A DNA stretch of 64,000 bases from an uncultured Opitutales bacterium (GTDB lineage Bacteria; Verrucomicrobiota; Verrucomicrobiia; Opitutales; Intestinicryptomonadaceae): the NCBI GenBank assembly GCA_944389195.1, contig CALXLM010000048.1:62001-126000 (forward strand). Reading direction: 5' to 3'. The translations under genes were made by a program, and so were the position numbers. Shown piece after piece: positions 7,150-16,708 of the stretch. Within the stretch, counting starts at the first letter, position 1; the number at the start of each line of letters is the position of its first letter. The notes beneath the pieces were generated by a model. That model made no database searches, was not told where the DNA came from, and saw only the letters and a program-made list of their open reading frames with translations.

Positions 7150-9482
7150 TGAATGCTGAAAATATATCTAAAAAACTGATGGAAATTATGCGCGGCAAAA
7201 ACTATGTTCCGCGCACTGTGCACGAGATCGCCTCCGAGCTTAAGCTCGACAGAAAAGACGTATTGAAACTTAAAAAAATTCTCGCCGACATGGTAAGGTG
7301 CGGTACCGTAGCCCGCGTGAAAGGCGACAGATACGGGGCCCTCGAGGAGTTGGATCTCGTAAGCGGAACCATAGACTTCAGGTCGAGCGGGCGCGCGTCG
7401 ATGCTCCTTGCCGATGGCACCGGCGTCGAGTTTCGGCCCGAGGATACAGGCGTGGCGCTAAACGGTGACAAAGTCTTGGCGCGCATATTGCCAAATACCG
7501 CCGGGAGGCTGGCGAGAGCGCAAGGAAGGGACTTCGGACAAAAAAGAAACCGCAAATTCCGCGAAAAGCCCGATACCGATTTAGGCGTTAAAAAGTATGC
7601 GCGCGTAGTGCGCGTCCTTGAGCGCAGAAACCAAAAAGTTGTGGGCACACTCCGTCGTTCGTACAATTTTTGGCACGTCGTGCCCGACGACCCCAAGTTC
7701 TTTTACGACATTATCGTGGCCGATCCGAAAAAATCGGGCCTTGTACCCGTTCCGGAGGAGAACGACAAGGTCGTAGTAAAACTCAACGAATGGCACCAAA
7801 GGCATATAAATCCGTCCGGGGAGGTCGTGGAGGCTCTCGGCGAAAGCCACACTCCGATGGCGGAGTACCGCGCGATACTGGTCAAGTACGACCTGTCGGA
7901 GACGTTCCCGCAAGGCGTTGTGGCCGAGCTTGGCGCCATTCCTTCGGAAGTGACGAAAAAGGACATCGCCGGCCGCTGCGACATGCGCGGCAAATTTACG
8001 ATAACGATAGACCCGGAGGACGCCAAGGATTTTGACGATGCAATCTCGCTTGTGCGCGACTCCGAAGGCTGGGAGCTTGGAGTGCATATCGCCGACGTGT
8101 CCTATTACGTAAGGCCCAACACCGCCATAGACAGGGAGGCTGAGGCCCGCGGAAATTCTACCTACCTTGTGGGGACGGTGCTCCCGATGCTTCCTTTCGA
8201 GCTTTCAAACGGAATATGCAGCCTTGTTGAAGACACGGATAGGCTCGTTAAAAGCGTTTTTATGCGTTTTGACGACACCGGCGCGCGCAAAAGCGTAAGA
8301 TTTGCAAATTCGGTTATCAGAAGTTCAAAGCGCCTCAGCTACGAGCAGGCGCACGCGCTTATCACCGAGGACGACATCGACAAAATAATATCAGTCGCCC
8401 CTCCCGAAAGCTATGAAACCGCGTTCGGCGGGAAACCGCTCGGCGACCTACCCGCAAAGGAACTGCAAAATTTGAGGTTCATGCTCAGAAAAATGTGGGC
8501 GATAGCCTCATTGCTGCGCAAGCGCAGAATGCGCGAGGGCAGTCTCGACTTGGAACTGCCGGAATTTAAGATATTCTGCGACAAGGACGGATACGCGGAC
8601 AGAATAGAAAAAATAGACTACAACGAAAGCCACCAGCTCATAGAGGAGTTCATGCTTGCTGCAAACGAAGCGGTCGCTCAGGAGCTGTTCTCAAACCACA
8701 TTCCGTTCATATCGCGAGTGCACGACGATCCGGACGTGGAAAAGTTGGGCGAATTGCGCCAGGAACTTGAGACGTTTGGAATATATTGCGGTGATTTGAC
8801 ATCGAGAAGGGAGATTATAAGGGTTCTTGCCGAAATTGACGGACACCAGCAAAGTTACCTGTTAAAAACGAAGTTCTTAAAAAGCCTGAAACGCGCCGTT
8901 TACAGGGCCTCCTCCGACGGCCATTACGGCTTGAACAAGGTTTATTACGCCCATTTTACGTCGCCGATAAGGCGCTATGCGGATCTGACAGTGCACCGCG
9001 CCTTGAACTACCTGATGAAATCCTCAAACATGCAATGGGCGCCGAAAGGGCCGGTGCAGGTTGTGGGAAAGGCGGCTCTCGACAAAATTTCCGAACACAT
9101 ATCGGCGACTGAACAGAACAGCGCCGACGCGGAAAGGGATTCCCGAAAAATCAAGCTGATGGAATATTTTGAACGCGCAATCGGCACTGGAAGGTCGTTT
9201 GAGGCGGTTGTGACTTCGGTGTCCAACCACGGCTTTTTTGTCGAGCTTACGGAGTCTATGGCATTCGGTTTCGTGCATGTCCACACCATGCGGGACGATA
9301 TTTACAGGCTGAACGACGACGCCACGGAACTTAAGGGCAGAAGCGGCGGAACGGTTATACGCATAGGCGACAAAGTTCGCGTGGAGGTCGAATCGGTGGA
9401 CAGGTTTAAACGGCAGATAGATTTTCATTTGGCTTGCGATTCCGATAAAAAGCGCATGAAGCGCGGCGGACGTAAAAGATAA
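7149..9482 (+). CDS. rnr: Ribonuclease R (RNB-family 3'-5' exoribonuclease)
   Basis: A 777-residue exoribonuclease that degrades structured RNA. Order of domains: an N-terminal winged-helix region (VHEIASELKLDRKDVLKLKKIL, about 24-45), cold-shock-like OB folds, the RNB catalytic core beginning with TIDPEDAKDFDDAISL near 287-302 whose aspartates bind the metals, and a C-terminal S1 domain (EAVVTSVSNHGFFVEL to VRVEVESVD) with a basic tail. The size is normal. ATG at 7149 shares its A with the preceding TGA (TGATG), implying coupled translation; a GTG one codon upstream is possible. A hairpin with a T run follows 47 bases after the stop. Linkage of rnr to heme genes is not functional as far as I know. 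Confidence 0.96.
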   Translation: MNAENISKKLMEIMRGKNYVPRTVHEIASELKLDRKDVLKLKKILADMVRCGTVARVKGDRYGALEELDLVSGTIDFRSSGRASMLLADGTGVEFRPEDTGVALNGDKVLARILPNTAGRLARAQGRDFGQKRNRKFREKPDTDLGVKKYARVVRVLERRNQKVVGTLRRSYNFWHVVPDDPKFFYDIIVADPKKSGLVPVPEENDKVVVKLNEWHQRHINPSGEVVEALGESHTPMAEYRAILVKYDLSETFPQGVVAELGAIPSEVTKKDIAGRCDMRGKFTITIDPEDAKDFDDAISLVRDSEGWELGVHIADVSYYVRPNTAIDREAEARGNSTYLVGTVLPMLPFELSNGICSLVEDTDRLVKSVFMRFDDTGARKSVRFANSVIRSSKRLSYEQAHALITEDDIDKIISVAPPESYETAFGGKPLGDLPAKELQNLRFMLRKMWAIASLLRKRRMREGSLDLELPEFKIFCDKDGYADRIEKIDYNESHQLIEEFMLAANEAVAQELFSNHIPFISRVHDDPDVEKLGELRQELETFGIYCGDLTSRREIIRVLAEIDGHQQSYLLKTKFLKSLKRAVYRASSDGHYGLNKVYYAHFTSPIRRYADLTVHRALNYLMKSSNMQWAPKGPVQVVGKAALDKISEHISATEQNSADAERDSRKIKLMEYFERAIGTGRSFEAVVTSVSNHGFFVELTESMAFGFVHVHTMRDDIYRLNDDATELKGRSGGTVIRIGDKVRVEVESVDRFKRQIDFHLACDSDKKRMKRGGRKR

Positions 9483-9528
9483 ACTAACAGGCCGCAGAGC
9501 TTTTAAGAGCCTTGCGCTGAAATGCGGG

Positions 9529-9557
9529 CCGCCGTGCTTTTAGCGGCGGTCTTTTTT
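9529..9557 (+). terminator. Rho-independent terminator of the hemY-rnr unit
   Basis: CCGCCG (9529-9534) pairs with CGGCGG (9544-9549) across a 9-base loop and is followed by C and six T. It lies 47 bases after the rnr stop with no gene between. Confidence 0.85.
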
Positions 9558-10042
9558 AGGCTTCGCCCATTTTGCATCACTTAGGCAAAATGATTTTATT
9601 TTATCTTATTTAATTGATAATTAGTGCTTAAAAAATAAAACGGTTGAGCATTTTTTTTTATTTATGTAATTGAATGAAGTTTTATCCGTGTGTTAAATTT
9701 TTCACGAATTGAAAATTTAAGCATGTACGGGAAGATCAATGCAAGCGCGCCTTTAAAAAAGTTCCGCCGGAGGGGGGGTGGCTTTTTTAAACGGCTTTTT
9801 TGCATAAATTTTTCCGAAAAATTTTTCCGCGGTCGGGGGGCTTGCGGAGCGGAGAGCGGAACATGCCCCGAAGAATGGCAAAATGCGTCGGGACGCGCGC
9901 CTGCTTTTGCCGGGGAATTTTGCGGAACGGTTTCCAGATTTTCCCCGCGGCCGCCGGCAAACCGGGGCTGTCGCGCGATGGGCGGCGGATTGCCCGCCGT
10001 CGGGGCGCACCGCCGTTTCAATGTTAACTGACGTTGCAAAAG
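9558..10042 (+). other. Gene-free leader region of the uronate operon
   Basis: About 485 bases without a convincing gene. The first third (9590-9720) is very A/T-rich and is the likely promoter region for the symporter; the rest is G/C-rich with runs such as seven or more G near 9771 and 9834. The open frames crossing it on either strand have no family signature and run into each other, so I take them as chance. No clear operator palindrome for the LacI-type regulator encoded downstream could be picked out. Confidence 0.5.
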
Positions 10043-11725
10043 ATGGAAAACATATCACTTCAAGGGTTCGACTATGTCGCGATTTTAATTTACATCGCGC
10101 TGATGGCGGTCATAGGCTTTACTTTCGGGTGGCTTGTAAAGGATTCAAGTTCCTATTTCAAGGGGGGCGGAACGATACCGTGGGTGATGGCCACAATTAC
10201 GAATTACATGGGCCTTTTCAGCACGTTCGTTTTTGTGGCGTACGCCGGAATAGCCTACGAGTGCGGCTTGGTTTCGATAACGGTGTTTTTGACGACCGTT
10301 CCGGGATGCCTTGTGGCGGGGCTGTATTTCGGCGCGAAATGGCGTCGCACGGGAGACACGACTCCCGTGGAGTATCTCGAGAAGAGGTACGGCTATCCGG
10401 TGCGCAAGCTCGTCATGTGGATGGGGCTCGTGATGCGGTTTCTCGACAACATGGTGCGCTTGTACGCAATCGGGATTTTCATAGCGGCGGTCACGCCGCT
10501 GTCTTTGGAGTGGTCCATAATAATATCGGGAACGATTGTGACGCTTTTCAATATCGTCGGGGGGATTTGGACTGTTTCGATAATGAGCACGGTGCAGTTC
10601 ATAATTTTAATTCTCGTGACGACGATACTTCTCCCGCTCTCGATAGACGCTTCTGGCGGATTCGCGGCGCTGGCGGAAAAATTTCCGGCCCATCTCGACC
10701 CCTTAAACGGCCCCAAAGGCGAATGGCTTTGGCTCGCGGTGTATTGCGTGATGGTGATGATTAAATACAACGAAAATTGGACGTTCATCCAGAAGTTCTA
10801 TTGCGTGCGCGACGAAAGCGCCGCGCGGAAAGTCGGGGTGTACAGCGGCGTTTTGTTTTTGGTGTTTTCTCCCGTGTTTCTTGTGCCTGCCGTGTTGTCC
10901 CCGCTGATTGTTCCGGAAATTCCCGATCCTGAAATGTCTTATGTCATGATATCGTCGATGCTTCTTCCAGCCGGCGTGATGGGAATAATGTTTTCGTCGA
11001 TGTTTGCGGCCACGATGTCTTCGCTTAACGCCGAGTATAACATAATGGCCGGAGTCATAACGACCGACATTTACCAGCGCATGTTCAACCCGGGCGCCGA
11101 CGGCGCCAAGCTTTTATCGGTTGCGAGAATATCGACAGTCGCCGTGGGCGCGATAATGATACTCGGCGCGTTTGGAATTAGAAATTTCGGCGGGGCTTTC
11201 GAGGCGAACAAATTGTTTACGGGCATATTGGCAATACCCGTGGGAATACCGCTGGTTTTGGGGATAGTATCGAAAACTCCAGATAAGAATTCGGCAATTG
11301 CCACAATCGTAGTCGGGGTGGTTCTCGGGTTAATCCTGAATATGGTTCCGCAGATTTCTTGGGAGGTGGCGACCCTCGTGGAAATACTTGCGTGCTTGGC
11401 AATATATTATTATCCGCTGTTTCTTAAGAATAGGAAATATAGCGAAGCCGAGCTGCTTTTGTTTAAAAAGATAGAGACGCCCATACCCGACGGAGAAAAA
11501 CCCGTGGTTTCGCCGGAATATGTCCGTTCGCTCGTGCGCCTTTTTGTGTTTTCCATGATCGTATCGGGCCTTTTGTTCGGCGGCATGAGCATTCCGTCCG
11601 TATCAGAGAAAGGCGGAATATACGGCGTGTGCGCGGGAGCCATTTGCATTTTGGCGGCTTTTGCGATATACGCGTGGCACATTGGAGTTGCGGGCGGGGC
11701 GCCCGCAAAAAAATACGGAGGATAA
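10043..11725 (+). CDS. Sodium:solute symporter (SSS family), probable uronate transporter
   Basis: A 560-residue inner-membrane protein with about 13-14 hydrophobic segments. Family signs include DSSSYFKGGGTIPWVMATITN-type text near residues 30-50 (the conserved region around the first helices), GDTTPVEYLEKRYG, and a central MFSSMFAATMSSLNAEYN stretch that matches the SSS family's Na+-site helix (S-S-x-x-S-x-x-N). ATG at 10043 is chosen over a TTG three codons upstream. The next gene, uxaC, begins directly after the stop, so the solute is probably glucuronate, galacturonate or an oligosaccharide containing them; this is inference from context. Confidence 0.85.
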   Translation: MENISLQGFDYVAILIYIALMAVIGFTFGWLVKDSSSYFKGGGTIPWVMATITNYMGLFSTFVFVAYAGIAYECGLVSITVFLTTVPGCLVAGLYFGAKWRRTGDTTPVEYLEKRYGYPVRKLVMWMGLVMRFLDNMVRLYAIGIFIAAVTPLSLEWSIIISGTIVTLFNIVGGIWTVSIMSTVQFIILILVTTILLPLSIDASGGFAALAEKFPAHLDPLNGPKGEWLWLAVYCVMVMIKYNENWTFIQKFYCVRDESAARKVGVYSGVLFLVFSPVFLVPAVLSPLIVPEIPDPEMSYVMISSMLLPAGVMGIMFSSMFAATMSSLNAEYNIMAGVITTDIYQRMFNPGADGAKLLSVARISTVAVGAIMILGAFGIRNFGGAFEANKLFTGILAIPVGIPLVLGIVSKTPDKNSAIATIVVGVVLGLILNMVPQISWEVATLVEILACLAIYYYPLFLKNRKYSEAELLLFKKIETPIPDGEKPVVSPEYVRSLVRLFVFSMIVSGLLFGGMSIPSVSEKGGIYGVCAGAICILAAFAIYAWHIGVAGGAPAKKYGG

Positions 11726-13120
11726 ATGAAATTCAAAACCGAAAATCTGTTTCTGGATTCCGACGCGGCGCGCGAGCTCTTCATCAGGGTCGCGAGCCGC
11801 CTTCCCATCATAGACTACCACAACCACCTCGACGTTTCCGCAATAGCCGAGGACAGGCGGGACTTTTCAATTGCGAGGCTTTGGGTGGTTTCAGATCCAT
11901 ACAAACACCGCGCCATGCGCATCGACGGAGTGCCTGAGAGGGAAATCAACGGTGGCGCTTCGGATTCGGAAAAATTCGCGGCGTGGGCCCGCACATGCCC
12001 GCGCACGTGGGGGAATCCGCTCTTCCACTGGTCGGCGATGGAGCTGCGCTCCATTTTCGGAATAGACGACGTGCTGTGCGAAACGAACGCGCCCGGGATA
12101 ATGGAGAAGTGCGATTCTATTTTGGCGCGCGAAAATCTAACCGCAAACGCGATTTTGCGGAGATGGAACGTCGAGGCGCTGTGCACTTCCGAAGATTTGC
12201 TTGCGGACGTTTCGGTTCACGCGGCCGCCACTTCAAAGGCTGGAAGTTTTACCGTTCTGCCTTCGCTGAGGGGGGATTCGATTTTGGCGTTCTCGTCTCC
12301 GAATTTTCCCGAGTGGCTTAGCAGGCTCGGGGCCGGGCGCGCCATAAAATCGATGGACGCGTATTTTGGCGCGCTGGCGGAAAGGCTTGATGCTTTCGGC
12401 GGGGCGTCGTGCAAAATAGCCGACCATTCTCTCGACAGCGGGTTTTACTATGAACTCCCGGGCGTATCCGAGGCCGATAACATCTTTAAGAATATAGTGG
12501 GCGGCGGCCCCGTATGCGCCCGCGACGTGTCGAAGCTGGTGTCGTTCGTTCTCCTGAAGCTTGCCGGAGAATACCGCAAGCGTGGCTGGGCATTGCAGCT
12601 GCATATCGGAGCCGAGCGCAATACAAGTTCCAGATTGAGAGGGCTTGCGGGGCCTGCCGGCGGATATGCGACAATCGGAAACCCGTGCGATATGCCGTCA
12701 ATTGTCAGGTTTTTTGACGACGCCGAAAAAAACGGCGGCCTTCCCAAGGTGATATTGCACACACTTAATCCGTCTGACAACGAGGCTTTCGCAACGCTTA
12801 CGGGGTCGTTTTCCGAGGACGGCGTCTGGGGAAAGATTCAGTTCGGGCCCGCATGGTGGTACAACGACCACCTTGAAGGCATAAGGGAACACCTGCGCGC
12901 GCTTTCAGGATACGGTCTGCTTTCGCGTTTCGTCGGCATGACCACAGACTCGCGAAGCTTGTTTTCGTTTTCCAGGCACGAATATTTTCGGCGCATACTT
13001 TGCGGGTATATAGGCGGATTGGCCGAGCGGGGGGAAATTCCCGGAGATTTCGATTTCTTGGCCAAGGCGGTTTCGGATATTTCATACTCGAATGCAAAAA
13101 ATTGGATTTTTAATTTATGA
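11726..13120 (+). CDS. uxaC: Uronate (glucuronate/galacturonate) isomerase
   Basis: A 464-residue amidohydrolase-superfamily isomerase that converts D-glucuronate to D-fructuronate (or galacturonate to tagaturonate). The metal-binding HNH is at 32-34 in IIDYHNHLD, and the family text SIARLWVVSDPYKHRAMR, TWGNPLFHWSAMELR and FGPAWWYNDHLEGIREHL are all present. The length fits UxaC (about 465-470). It starts immediately after the symporter stop and overlaps the oxidoreductase downstream by 4 bases, so the three are one transcript. The matching dehydratase (uxuA) is not in the window. Confidence 0.96.
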   Translation: MKFKTENLFLDSDAARELFIRVASRLPIIDYHNHLDVSAIAEDRRDFSIARLWVVSDPYKHRAMRIDGVPEREINGGASDSEKFAAWARTCPRTWGNPLFHWSAMELRSIFGIDDVLCETNAPGIMEKCDSILARENLTANAILRRWNVEALCTSEDLLADVSVHAAATSKAGSFTVLPSLRGDSILAFSSPNFPEWLSRLGAGRAIKSMDAYFGALAERLDAFGGASCKIADHSLDSGFYYELPGVSEADNIFKNIVGGGPVCARDVSKLVSFVLLKLAGEYRKRGWALQLHIGAERNTSSRLRGLAGPAGGYATIGNPCDMPSIVRFFDDAEKNGGLPKVILHTLNPSDNEAFATLTGSFSEDGVWGKIQFGPAWWYNDHLEGIREHLRALSGYGLLSRFVGMTTDSRSLFSFSRHEYFRRILCGYIGGLAERGEIPGDFDFLAKAVSDISYSNAKNWIFNL

Positions 13121-13950
13121 AAAACGGAAAAGTAGCGGTGGTTACGGGCGCAGGCGGAACCCTGTGCTCGGCGATGGCGGCGGATTTGGCGTCTCGCGGG
13201 TATAGGGTTGTTCTCGTCGGCAGGGACATTAAAAAACTCGAGGCGACGGAAAGCAAAATCAGGGCGGCAGGAGGGGAATGCCTGCCCCTTTCGGCGGACG
13301 TGAGAAACGCCGGTCAGATGGAAAACCTGCACGGCAGGGTTTTGTCCGAATACGGTCCTTGCCGCGTTCTGATAAACGGAGCGGGGGGAAACCAGCCCGA
13401 GGCAGTCGCTACGATTTCCGAATTCAAGCCGGAAGAGCTGTCTCCCGGATTTTCGGGAAGGGGCTTTTTCAACATCGATATCGAAAAGTTCAGGGACGTT
13501 GCGGACGTCAACATCATGGGGACTGTCATACCGTGCCGCATCTTCGCCGCAGACATGGCGAGGTCTGGCGGGGGGTCAATAATAAACTTTGCCTCCATGA
13601 ACACATACAGGCCGCTTTCGCGGGTGCCGGCATACGCACTAAGCAAGGCGGCGGTGTCGAATTTTACGCAGTGGCTTGCGGCGTATCTGGCCCCCGCGAA
13701 AATCAGGGTAAACGCGATTGCCCCCGGATTCTTCGTCAACGAAAGAAGCGCGAAGCTTCTGTTGAAGCCGGAGGGGGGATTTTCCGAAAGGGGAGCGGGC
13801 ATAATAGCGCACACCCCCATGCGGCGCTTCGGCTCGGCCGAGGAGCTTGTCGGCTGCATGAACTGGCTGATAGACGACGAAAAATCGGCGTTTGTGACGG
13901 GCATAACGATTCCCATAGACGGCGGATTTTTGTCTTGTTCCGGAATTTGA
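13117..13950 (+). CDS. uxuB: SDR-type D-mannonate oxidoreductase (fructuronate reductase)
   Basis: A 277-residue short-chain dehydrogenase. Nucleotide-binding TGAGGTLC is at 10-17, NGAGG at 87-91, and the catalytic S160, Y173 and K177 (PAYALSKAA) are in place. The insert around GFSGRGFFNIDIEKFRDVADVN and the C-terminal MRRFGSAEELVGC resemble the Bacillus YjmF-type mannonate oxidoreductase rather than a generic reductase. It would reduce D-fructuronate made by UxaC to D-mannonate. It overlaps uxaC by 4 bases (ATGA). The specific substrate rests on this linkage. Confidence 0.82.
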   Translation: MKNGKVAVVTGAGGTLCSAMAADLASRGYRVVLVGRDIKKLEATESKIRAAGGECLPLSADVRNAGQMENLHGRVLSEYGPCRVLINGAGGNQPEAVATISEFKPEELSPGFSGRGFFNIDIEKFRDVADVNIMGTVIPCRIFAADMARSGGGSIINFASMNTYRPLSRVPAYALSKAAVSNFTQWLAAYLAPAKIRVNAIAPGFFVNERSAKLLLKPEGGFSERGAGIIAHTPMRRFGSAEELVGCMNWLIDDEKSAFVTGITIPIDGGFLSCSGI

Positions 13951-13962
13951 TTTTTTACAAAA

Positions 13963-13968
13963 AGGAGG
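13963..13968 (+). promoter_or_regulatory. Strong Shine-Dalgarno that sets the start of the secreted glycosidase
   Basis: AGGAGG at 13963-13968 is one base before an in-frame ATG (13970) but seven bases before the next ATG (13976). The second spacing is the normal one, so the protein should start at 13976. Perfect AGGAGG sites are rare in this window. Confidence 0.7.
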
Positions 13969-13975
13969 TATGGGC

Positions 13976-15430
13976 ATGTTAGTAAGAGTATTAGCCATGG
14001 TTTCTGCGCTTGCGGCGGCTTTTGTCCCGCATTCGCATTCGGCGCCGAAAATCGACGCGTCTAACGACAGAATAAAGACTGATTTGTCGGTTCCCTACAA
14101 AAAGCTCGGCGTTCTTGTGCCAAAGGACGTTTCAAAAACGAAAAACAATATCACCGTGGGCTGCGAAACGCTCGACCGCGATTACGCCGACTACGAGGCC
14201 TACAAAGAGTATCTGGCTCCCCTCGGGATAAAAAAAATCAGGCTGCAGGGCGGTTGGGCCAAGACCGAGAGGGAAAAGGGCGTTTACGACTTTTCATGGC
14301 TGGACAAAATCATAGACGATGCGCGCTCCCGCGGCCTTACGGTGTGGCTTCAGACTTCATACGGAAACACCGTGTACAAGGGCGGCGGAACCCCGTTCCT
14401 AAAGGGGGGAATGCCGTCGTCGCCCGAAGGGAAGGCCGCATGGAACAGGTGGGTCGAGGAAATGGCAAAGCGCTATGCCGGCAAAGTCGAATGGGAAATG
14501 TGGAACGAACCCGACATAAACAGAAAGACGAAAAAGTCGGAAACGATAGACATGAACGTGCGCACCATGGAAATAATACGGAAATACGACCCCGGCGCCA
14601 AGGTGGCTGGATTGGTGTTGGCTTTTACAAATCCGGTATGGTTTGAGGAATATGTGTCGATGCTTTCAAAGGAGGGCAAACTGGACGACTTTACTTGGAT
14701 TTCCTATCACGGGTACAACATACGTCCGGAAGAGTCCTATAGGGATGTCGAGGAAATGGGGAAAATACTGAAAAAATATTCCGGAAAGGTTCTGCTACGC
14801 CAGGGCGAAAATGGCGCTCCGTCTGAAGGGTATCTCGGCGGCGCGATGTCAAAATTTCCGTGGACGGAACTTACGCAGGCCAAATGGAATTTGCGCAGAA
14901 TGTTGGGAGACTGGGGGCGCGGCATAGAAACAAGCGTGTTTTCCATTTCCGACATGCATTACCTGCCGAGCGACTCAATTAAGATAGTGAATGTCAAGGG
15001 CCTTTTGGGAACCGATAAAAACCACAAGGTCATCCGCATAAAGAAGGCGTATTACGCCGTTCAGAATTTGGCGTCGGTGTTCGACATTCTCGACGTGCAG
15101 ACGGGGCCCGGAACCGCCGCGACCGACGCGGATTTAATACTGTCCAATTTCGGGTATGTGGATAGCGAGACGAAGATGCCGTCGTGGACTGTATGGATTT
15201 GCGACGCCACGCCCACAAACGCAAACGCTCCTGTTTTTGCGGATTACAGATTTGCGGGGGGCGCCAAAATAAAAAACCCGGTTTGGGTCGATATATTGTC
15301 CGGAGGCGTGTACGAGATCCCGGAATCCGATGCGGAGCGCGACGGCTCGGATTTGAAGATAAAGAAACTTCCCGTTTACGACTCCCCTATAATAGTCACC
15401 GACAAGTCGCTTGTGGATTTTAGGGAGTAG
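13976..15430 (+). CDS. Secreted glycoside hydrolase of clan GH-A (GH39/GH5-like)
   Basis: A 484-residue exported protein. A signal peptide (MLVRVLAMVSALAAAFVPHSHS) is followed by a TIM-barrel with the two clan GH-A acids: E178 in WEMWNEPD (acid/base) and E278 in LLRQGENGAPS (nucleophile). KKIRLQGGW and ARSRGLTVWLQTSYGN are typical barrel strands, and a beta-rich C-terminal part follows from about residue 370. The exact family cannot be fixed by eye. It lies 25 bases after the mannonate oxidoreductase, so it probably liberates a uronic-acid-containing sugar outside the cytoplasm for the symporter and UxaC route. An upstream ATG (13970) is less well spaced from the ribosome site. Confidence 0.82.
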   Translation: MLVRVLAMVSALAAAFVPHSHSAPKIDASNDRIKTDLSVPYKKLGVLVPKDVSKTKNNITVGCETLDRDYADYEAYKEYLAPLGIKKIRLQGGWAKTEREKGVYDFSWLDKIIDDARSRGLTVWLQTSYGNTVYKGGGTPFLKGGMPSSPEGKAAWNRWVEEMAKRYAGKVEWEMWNEPDINRKTKKSETIDMNVRTMEIIRKYDPGAKVAGLVLAFTNPVWFEEYVSMLSKEGKLDDFTWISYHGYNIRPEESYRDVEEMGKILKKYSGKVLLRQGENGAPSEGYLGGAMSKFPWTELTQAKWNLRRMLGDWGRGIETSVFSISDMHYLPSDSIKIVNVKGLLGTDKNHKVIRIKKAYYAVQNLASVFDILDVQTGPGTAATDADLILSNFGYVDSETKMPSWTVWICDATPTNANAPVFADYRFAGGAKIKNPVWVDILSGGVYEIPESDAERDGSDLKIKKLPVYDSPIIVTDKSLVDFRE

Positions 15431-15431
15431 C

Positions 15432-15457
15432 CGGCGCCCGCGGCGCCGCGCCCGTTT
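15432..15457 (+). terminator. Possible weak terminator between glycosidase and regulator
   Basis: GGCGCC, a 3-base loop CGC and GGCGCC form a short G/C-only hairpin shortly after the glycosidase stop, followed by GCGCCCGTTTTG. The T run is short, so this may only attenuate read-through into the regulator gene. Confidence 0.3.
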
Positions 15458-15497
15458 TGTCTTGATTATCCCTGATGCCCGTGTAGGTTTACGGCAG

Positions 15498-16550
15498 ATG
15501 GCCAGAAAACCTAAGAGGCGCGTCACGCAAACCGAAATAGCAGGGGATTTGGGGGTTTCTAAATCCACGGTGTCGCTTGCGTTTTCCGGGTCGGGCAAAG
15601 TTTCTGCGCGGCTGCGCCGTAAAATTTTGGACTACGCGCGCAAGCGCGGATACAAAAAAGACCACCTTTTGTCTTCGGCGATGTCGAGCATAAAGAGGTC
15701 GCGAAAAAGCGGGGACTATCTCGAAACGATAGTTCTCATAAACGCCAACGCCGACAGAAACGTTCCGGAGAGGTATCCGATATTCTCAAAATATATAGAG
15801 GGGGTAAAAACCGGCGCGCGCGAGCTCGGCTACGGGATATATCCGGTTTGGCTATACGAGAACCCTCCCGGGCGCCTTCGCAGAATTCTCGAGTCCCGCG
15901 GCATTCGCGGGGGGATTGTGGTCGGGCATGCGGGGGGAAAAAAGCTGCCTCCGGAATATTCTGAGGTGTGGCGGAATTTCAAATTCGTCGCCGCCGGCAC
16001 AAAGACTTTCTCGCCCGCTATTGATTTTGTATCGTCGGACAAATTCCTTATCGCCCAATACGTCACGAATAAAATAATAAAGATGGGATACAGGAGGCCG
16101 AGCATGATCATTGACGAACATTTCGACGAGATAGTGGAGGGTAGAACAATTGGAGGCTTTCTCAGGGCCCAGCTTACCCTCGACGAAGATTGCAGGGTTC
16201 CGCCGTTCTTTAAGGTCAGACAGGCCAAACAAAATCGGAAAATACTTTCCGACTGGCTCGAAAAATACAAACCCGACGCAGTTATGTGCACCTCGAATTC
16301 GACGAGCGAATGGATGTCCACGCCCGCAGTGTCGTCGCTGATATCAAAATACGCCGTGCAGATAAACATGGAGCTTAAATCGGCGGAGAACGGCTGGAAT
16401 GCTATAGACAAAAACTACGAGCTTGTCGGCTGTTTTGCGGTAAGAAAGCTGTTTGAGATACTCAATACTGCAAAGTCCCCGTCGATGCGGAAGGCGGTCA
16501 CCGCCACGATAGTGCAGCCGCGCTGGAACAGAAAGCTTATCGGATTTTAG
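15498..16550 (+). CDS. LacI-family transcriptional regulator
   Basis: A 350-residue regulator. The helix-turn-helix occupies roughly residues 9-30 (VTQTEIAGDLGVSKSTVSLAFSG), followed by a hinge (KVSARLRRKILDYARKRGYKKD) and a periplasmic-binding-protein-like sensor domain. Its usual role is repression of neighbouring sugar genes, with relief by a sugar ligand; here the uronate symporter-uxaC-uxuB-glycosidase unit is the obvious target. The start is set at MARKPKRR (15498); the longer frame from 15411 would overlap the previous gene and add residues unlike the family. No operator palindrome was recognised with confidence. Confidence 0.88.
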   Translation: MARKPKRRVTQTEIAGDLGVSKSTVSLAFSGSGKVSARLRRKILDYARKRGYKKDHLLSSAMSSIKRSRKSGDYLETIVLINANADRNVPERYPIFSKYIEGVKTGARELGYGIYPVWLYENPPGRLRRILESRGIRGGIVVGHAGGKKLPPEYSEVWRNFKFVAAGTKTFSPAIDFVSSDKFLIAQYVTNKIIKMGYRRPSMIIDEHFDEIVEGRTIGGFLRAQLTLDEDCRVPPFFKVRQAKQNRKILSDWLEKYKPDAVMCTSNSTSEWMSTPAVSSLISKYAVQINMELKSAENGWNAIDKNYELVGCFAVRKLFEILNTAKSPSMRKAVTATIVQPRWNRKLIGF

Positions 16551-16708
16551 CGTTTGTGTGGCAGGGCGCTCCGGTGGGAGGTGCGGCCTAAACCAAAATA
16601 AACTCGACAAAATTGTGAAAAAATGCGACGAATGCATTGCGGCGTTGCGGGGGCATTGCGTATTTTTACGCGCGTATGTTTTAGCGGCGCTTGAAATACT
16701 TATCGCAA

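Noticed and set aside
9883-10764. A 293-codon plus-strand frame overlapping the symporter start
   Set aside because: It runs through the symporter gene in another frame, is Arg/His/Gly-rich without any family signature, and the symporter frame is clearly the real gene.
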